DNA of 5,558 bases from assembly GCA_043802925.1 (NCBI GenBank), contig JAZDKP010000146.1:1-5558 (forward strand), written 5' to 3'. This DNA is from JAZDKP01 sp043802925. Lineage in GTDB: Bacteria; Fibrobacterota; OXYB2-FULL-49-7; JAEUSG01. Under the pieces are notes generated by a model. It ran no database searches. It was not told the origin of the DNA and was given only the letters and a program-made list of their open reading frames with translations. This document shows, piece after piece, positions 1 to 5,558 of this stretch (its first letter is position 1; every line of letters begins with the position of its first letter). A program made the translations under genes and the position numbers.

Positions 1-231
1 GAGCAGCGCCGCGTTCGGGAGCGAAGGGATGACCTCGTCCGCGCGGTAGAACGTGGGCTGCGGAAAAGCATGCTCCTGCGGTTCAACGCCGTTTGTGTCG
101 GCTTGGTTGAGCGTGTCCACGTAGTCAAGAATCGCGGAGAGCTCCTTCTGGCAGGCCTCGGTCTCGGCGTCCGTGAGTTCAAGGTGCGAGAGTTTGGCGA
201 TATGAAGGACCTGTTCGCGTGTTATTTTCAT
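1..231 (-). CDS. gatC: GatC, Asp-tRNA(Asn)/Glu-tRNA(Gln) amidotransferase subunit C (3' end cut by window)
   Basis: Seen: an ATG at 229-231 opens a frame that stays open to base 1 and gives 77 residues, beginning MKITREQVLHIAKLSHLEL and ending in PNAALL at the window edge. GatC proteins are usually about 95-100 residues, so roughly 20 C-terminal residues are missing. Family hallmarks are the N-terminal helix with the HIAKLSHLEL pattern, the middle helix LSAILDYVDTLNQ, the following GVEP, and YRADEV near the end. Known: GatC is the small non-catalytic subunit that wraps around GatA and GatB. The cytoplasmic GatCAB complex converts misacylated Glu-tRNA(Gln) and/or Asp-tRNA(Asn) to the correct aminoacyl-tRNA. 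The gene starts 3 bases after the helicase stop codon, which suggests translational coupling. Inference: gatA and gatB probably follow off the left edge, as in many gatCAB operons. Confidence 0.95.
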   Translation of the reverse strand, partial: MKITREQVLHIAKLSHLELTDAETEACQKELSAILDYVDTLNQADTNGVEPQEHAFPQPTFYRADEVIPSLPNAALL

Positions 232-234
232 GTG

Positions 235-2457
<2,223 letters not shown>

Positions 2458-2467
2458 GCGAAGGGGT

Positions 2468-2473
2468 TCCTCT
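2468..2473 (-). promoter_or_regulatory. Ribosome binding site for the TTG start of the helicase
   Basis: On the minus strand AGAGGA precedes the TTG start by 10 bases (ACCCCTTCGC) and overlaps the TAG stop of the upstream GspE-like gene (TAGAGGA). This placement supports TTG at 2455-2457 as the real start and suggests reinitiation by ribosomes finishing the upstream gene. The spacing is slightly long. Confidence 0.55.
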
Positions 2474-4298
2474 ATTCGCGTCCGGTGATGCCGAGCACCT
2501 GCTCGACCGTGGTGATGCCTTCAAGGACCTTTTTCATGCCGTCCATGCGCAGGGTCATCATGCCCGCGTTGACGGCCGTGCGCCGGATATCGACCGCCGT
2601 GAGGCCCGTGGCAATGGAGGTGCGCAGCGTTTCGTCGGGCACAAGGAGTTCGAAAAGCGCGATGCGGCCGCGGAAGCCCGAAAAGTTGCAGACCTGGCAC
2701 CCGCGCCCCCGGAAGAACATGGTCTGGGGCCGGAGGCGAAGGGACTCGAGCAGCTCGGGCGCGGCATGGTAGGCCTCGCGGCACTGCGGGCAGACGCGGC
2801 GGACCAGGCGCTGGTTGAGCACGCCGCGGAGCGCGTGGGCGTAGGCCACGGGCTCAAGGCCCATGTCGCGCAGCACGGTGTAGGCCGATGCCGCGTCATG
2901 CGCGTGCATGGAGGTCAGGATGAGACGGCCGTTGAGCGCGGCCTGGAAAAGGGCGTGTCCGCTCCCGCCTTCGTCGAGGTCGCTCACCATGATGACATCC
3001 GCGTCGTCCATGAGCACGGAGCGCAGCCCTTCCTTGAAGGTGTACCCTTTGACCATGTCGATTTGCGTCTGCGACACACCGGGCAGGAACGCATCGATGA
3101 ACTTTTCTATTGTTGCCACGTGCAGGCTGTCGCGCTGGATACGGCGAAGCGCGCAGTAGAGCGTGGTGGTGACCCCGCTGTCAACGGGCCCGGAGACCAG
3201 CAGCACACCGCTTTTGGAAGCCAGGAGCTCCTGGAATTTTTCGAGCGCCGTGGTGTAGAACCCGAGATCCTCGAGCTTTTCGAGCCCGCCCTCGCGATTG
3301 AGCGCCTTGAGCGAGGCTTTTTCGCGGTAGGTGTCGTACCCGGTGAGCACCGGGAAGGTGGAGAGCCGGAAATGGGTTTCGGCGTTCTCGAACTTGTAGG
3401 CAAAGAAGCCGCTCTGGATGACGCGGCGCGCCTCGGCATTGAGCCGGGCCAGCCCTTTGAGGAAATCGAGGACCCCCTGGCTCAAGACCGGAGGGATGGG
3501 GCTCTGCGGCTGGAGCACGCCGTCAATGCGGAAACGGACCGACAACCCCTCGGGCGTGGGATCGAAATGGACATAGCTCGCGCCTTCACCGATGGCCTGG
3601 CTCAGGACCAGGTGCGCCAGCCGGACCGCGGCCTCACTCTGGCGTGACGGCCCTTCGACCGAAAGCGCGGAATCGCGGCCGCGGGCCGGGTACTCCTGCG
3701 CAAAGGCGCGCTGCAGCGCCTCTTCACGGATAAAGACCGGCTCCACGGGCATTTTTGTCAGCGCCTCAATTTTATTGAGATGGGTCTGGTTGAACGGCTC
3801 GTTCATGGCCGTGACCAGGCGGCCGCCCACCACACGAAGCGGAATGCATTTGAGCGCCTTCAGCGCCTCGTACGGGAGCAGCGCAAGGACCTCTTTCTTG
3901 AAGAGGAAGCCCTCGATATCCATGGTCTTGACGTCAAACTGGGTGCTGAGCGCGTCAAAGAGCTGCTGCGACGACACGTAACCAAGCTGTACCAGAAGTT
4001 CGCCGAGGAGCTTGCCCTCCTCCTTCTGGCGCTTGAGGGTATCCGCCAGCTGGGCCTCGCTGATGACATGCTGTTCGAGTAGAATTTCGCCGATTTTCCG
4101 GCTCTGGACCCGCTCCAGTTCCTCGGAAAGTACGGTCTCAAGCTTTTTATATTCGATGAAGCCCAGACGGACAAGGGATGAACCGAGGGAGGTGCCGTGC
4201 TTTTTCTGCTCGGCCAGGCCCCGGGTCAGCTGCTCGAGGGTGATGAGCCCCTTTTCGATGAGGATTTCGCCGACTTTTTTCAGCGGACGACGTTTCAT
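2472..4298 (-). CDS. GspE/PilB-family protein with two MshEN units and a degenerate ATPase core (probable pseudo-ATPase)
   Basis: A 608-residue protein starting at ATG. Residues 8-120 hold two tandem MshEN-type units. Residues 121-203 match the rest of the T2SSE N-terminal domain (LLPYEALKALKCIPL, then LVTAMNEPFN). The core begins near 222, and GASYVHFDP (239-247) replaces the usual GASDIHxEP. The nucleotide site is altered: Walker A GPVDSGVTTT (370-379) has V376 in place of the lysine; the Asp box reads TIEKFID (396-402) instead of TIEDPVE; Walker B reads DADVIMVSDLDE (432-443) instead of DPDVIMxGEIRD. The His box region (TSMHAHD, 462-468), NQRLVRRVCPQC (495-506) and the second CxxC (534-537) of the zinc-binding tetracysteine motif are kept. 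Known: active relatives are hexameric cytoplasmic motors for type IV pili or type II secretion. Inference: the fold and partner surfaces persist but ATP hydrolysis is probably lost, so a regulatory or scaffold role is plausible. The frame is intact, so this is not an ordinary decaying pseudogene. No pilin, GspF or GspD gene is visible nearby. Confidence 0.9.
   Translation of the reverse strand: MKRRPLKKVGEILIEKGLITLEQLTRGLAEQKKHGTSLGSSLVRLGFIEYKKLETVLSEELERVQSRKIGEILLEQHVISEAQLADTLKRQKEEGKLLGELLVQLGYVSSQQLFDALSTQFDVKTMDIEGFLFKKEVLALLPYEALKALKCIPLRVVGGRLVTAMNEPFNQTHLNKIEALTKMPVEPVFIREEALQRAFAQEYPARGRDSALSVEGPSRQSEAAVRLAHLVLSQAIGEGASYVHFDPTPEGLSVRFRIDGVLQPQSPIPPVLSQGVLDFLKGLARLNAEARRVIQSGFFAYKFENAETHFRLSTFPVLTGYDTYREKASLKALNREGGLEKLEDLGFYTTALEKFQELLASKSGVLLVSGPVDSGVTTTLYCALRRIQRDSLHVATIEKFIDAFLPGVSQTQIDMVKGYTFKEGLRSVLMDDADVIMVSDLDEGGSGHALFQAALNGRLILTSMHAHDAASAYTVLRDMGLEPVAYAHALRGVLNQRLVRRVCPQCREAYHAAPELLESLRLRPQTMFFRGRGCQVCNFSGFRGRIALFELLVPDETLRTSIATGLTAVDIRRTAVNAGMMTLRMDGMKKVLEGITTVEQVLGITGRE
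3939..4277 (-). repeat. Internal protein repeat: four 24-residue motifs forming two MshEN-type domains
   Basis: Residues 8-31, 37-60, 68-91 and 97-120 of the GspE-like protein are four copies of a 24-residue pattern. It has the form xLG-hydrophobic-hydrophobic, then a Gly-hydrophobic turn, then a helix usually ending in Gln. Within each pair the copies are separated by exactly five residues (KKHGT and KEEGK), the geometry described for MshEN c-di-GMP-binding domains. Q31, Q91 and Q120 are kept, while the second copy ends in E60. The Arg that usually opens the motif is Lys (K8, K68) in copies one and three, and Ser (S37) and Leu (L97) in the others. Similarity is at the protein level; the DNA is not an exact repeat. 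Confidence 0.8.
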
Positions 4299-4333
4299 AG
4301 ATGGCCTAAAATTAAATCATTGGAACGTGTAAA
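4299..4333 (-). other. AT-rich 35-base spacer before the GspE-like gene
   Basis: This is the longest non-coding stretch in the window, and it is clearly more AT-rich than the surrounding genes (it contains TTTAATTTTA on the minus strand). It holds a weak ribosome site, AGG, 6 bases before the ATG. A TTTACA hexamer at its upstream end could be read as a -35 element, but no convincing -10 element lies 16-18 bases further on. There is no hairpin followed by a T run, so no terminator is supported. Read-through from the upstream gene is the simplest reading. Confidence 0.4.
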
Positions 4334-5558
4334 CTAAAGCATTTTCGCGCCCGCGCGCGCCGCGATGATTTCGTTGGCCTTGACCAGCTTTTCCGCGAGC
4401 AGCCGTGACAGGAAGAGGCCGTAATGGGGGTAGTTCCGGATGGCCGACACAAAGGCCTCCTTGGATATCTTGATGAGTTTGCTTTCGGTCTCGGCCGTCA
4501 CGGTGGCGCTCCGGCGGTTGTCGAGCAGAAAGGACATTTCGCCCACAAAGAGGTCGCCCGGCGTGACGCGGCCCACTTCGCTGCCGTTGTGCGTGACGCT
4601 CAAGCTGCCGCTCACAACATAATAGAGGAAGTCGCTCGCTTCACCCTCGCGGAACACGGGGCCGCCGGGCGGCACGACCAGTTCCTCCTGGTTGCGGAAG
4701 CCCTGCGGAATGAAACGCGTCATGTCCTTGGCGTAGCGCAGCAGCAGCGTGACCGCGTTCCCTTTTTCGTTATATGTCAGTGAATCCGCAAAATGGCGGG
4801 CCATGAAAATACCGCGGCCGTGCACACGGGCCAGATTCTCATTGTCAAGCGGGTTGTGCAGCGCATGGGGGTCAAACCCCTTCCCTTCGTCGGTGATGAC
4901 AAAACGGGCCTGGCTCGGGGTGATGTCGTACTCGAGGCGCACGCGCCGGCGCATGACTTCGGGGTCCCGGCAGCGCAGGGCAATAAGGTCCGCGATGTCC
5001 GGATTGTCGCGCAGGAACTCCGACTTCTCCTCGTAGGTGATGCGGCAGTTTCCGTGCTCAATGCCGTTGAGGATGAGCTCGGTGAGTGACACCGTGAGTC
5101 CGACCTTGCGGCTGTCATCCACGTAGCCGCTGTTGGACAGACAGATGACCAGAAGGTTGGAATAGCAGGAAACGGAATTAAGGTCGTTGTCGATTTCGAA
5201 CGTCCCAGCCAGCCGCCCGAAAAAACGGTGTGACAGGTCGCGCTGAAAAACAATCTGCCGGTTCTCCTCCACGATGCACAGGGTCTTGGAAAGGTTGCCC
5301 GGAAGGTTTCCGGCCTCAATGAGATTGACGAGATTGACAGGCGCAAGCCGCTGGAGCAGTTCCTTTTCGTTGTGCATGTCCCTGCGGTAGAGTCCCACAA
5401 TGCCGAACGCGTGAAGGAAGGGGTCCTGCGCCATCTGCGTGAGGAGCGCGAAGGCGTCCAGTCCCGGGTCTGAAAAATCCATGATCACAATCTCGGGCAT
5501 GCCGTAGTTAAGATAGTCCTGCGCGGCCTGCGGAGTCTCAAGAAAGTGGAGCGGGGCG
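4334..5558 (-). CDS. Receiver-like / GHKL ATP-binding / cyclic-nucleotide-binding signalling protein (5' end cut by window)
   Basis: The frame is open from the stop codon (TAG, 4334-4336) to the right edge, so the gene starts outside the window; the ATG at 5498-5500 is internal. Counting that ATG as residue 1, with 19 more residues visible before it, three domains are seen. (a) A receiver-like domain to about 78, with D8 in IVIMDFSDPGLDAF at the phosphoacceptor position. (b) A GHKL ATPase of the RsbW/HATPase_c_2 type at about 105-258: N box ELILNGIEHG (141-150, N145), G1 box DEGKGFD (204-210), G2 HGRGIFMAR (227-235), plus a roughly 45-residue insert between N and G1. (c) A cyclic-nucleotide-binding domain at about 262-385, with its phosphate-binding cassette at 320-334 (G320, E321, R330, ending in SATV). 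No HisKA-type phosphoacceptor helix is evident, so an anti-sigma-like or ligand-responsive switch is more likely than a classic histidine kinase. It is probably cytoplasmic, as no membrane segment is visible. It lies 35 bases upstream of the GspE-like gene, probably in the same transcript. Exact partners are unknown. Confidence 0.85.
   Translation of the reverse strand, partial: APLHFLETPQAAQDYLNYGMPEIVIMDFSDPGLDAFALLTQMAQDPFLHAFGIVGLYRRDMHNEKELLQRLAPVNLVNLIEAGNLPGNLSKTLCIVEENRQIVFQRDLSHRFFGRLAGTFEIDNDLNSVSCYSNLLVICLSNSGYVDDSRKVGLTVSLTELILNGIEHGNCRITYEEKSEFLRDNPDIADLIALRCRDPEVMRRRVRLEYDITPSQARFVITDEGKGFDPHALHNPLDNENLARVHGRGIFMARHFADSLTYNEKGNAVTLLLRYAKDMTRFIPQGFRNQEELVVPPGGPVFREGEASDFLYYVVSGSLSVTHNGSEVGRVTPGDLFVGEMSFLLDNRRSATVTAETESKLIKISKEAFVSAIRNYPHYGLFLSRLLAEKLVKANEIIAARAGAKML

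Noticed and set aside
3162..3191. Frameshift or base-call error as the cause of the missing Walker A lysine
   Set aside because: The residues on both sides (VSGP before, TTTLYCALRRI after) match the family in the same frame, and the valine codon differs from either lysine codon at all three positions.
4299..4333. A sigma-70-type promoter in the AT-rich spacer (TTTACA as -35)
   Set aside because: No TATAAT-like hexamer is found at 16-18 bases from TTTACA. The AT richness alone is not enough to call a promoter.

Overview
The window is about 60% G+C by eye. It carries four genes, all on the minus strand and tightly packed, so the reading order runs from high to low coordinates. The organism looks like a high-GC, Gram-negative-type bacterium that uses nucleotide second messengers and has, or had, a type IV pilus or type II secretion-like machine. 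A long insert in the ATP-binding domain of the first gene resembles signalling proteins I associate with spirochaetes. This is a recollection-level hint; the phylum is not settled by the sequence.

Layout in transcription order: (1) 5558-4334, a signalling protein whose 5' end is cut by the window edge: a receiver-like domain, a GHKL (RsbW/HATPase_c_2-like) ATP-binding domain and a C-terminal cyclic-nucleotide-binding domain. (2) After a 35-base AT-rich spacer, 4298-2472, a 608-residue GspE/PilB-family protein with two tandem MshEN-type (c-di-GMP-binding-type) units, followed by an ATPase core whose Walker A lysine is valine and whose Asp box and Walker B are also altered: a likely pseudo-ATPase. 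(3) 14 bases later, 2457-235, a full-length PcrA/UvrD helicase with intact motifs, starting at TTG. (4) 3 bases later, 231 to the window edge, the N-terminal 77 residues of GatC.

The spacing suggests one transcription unit in which two signalling or regulatory genes precede two housekeeping genes. The most interesting part is the first pair: a receiver/GHKL/cNMP protein next to a catalytically degenerate secretion ATPase that keeps its nucleotide-sensing N-terminus and zinc motif. Inference: the GspE-like protein may act as a ligand-responsive regulator or scaffold of a pilus/secretion motor rather than as the motor itself. No RNA genes, mobile elements, CRISPR arrays or convincing terminators were seen. 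There is no gene-free stretch longer than 35 bases.
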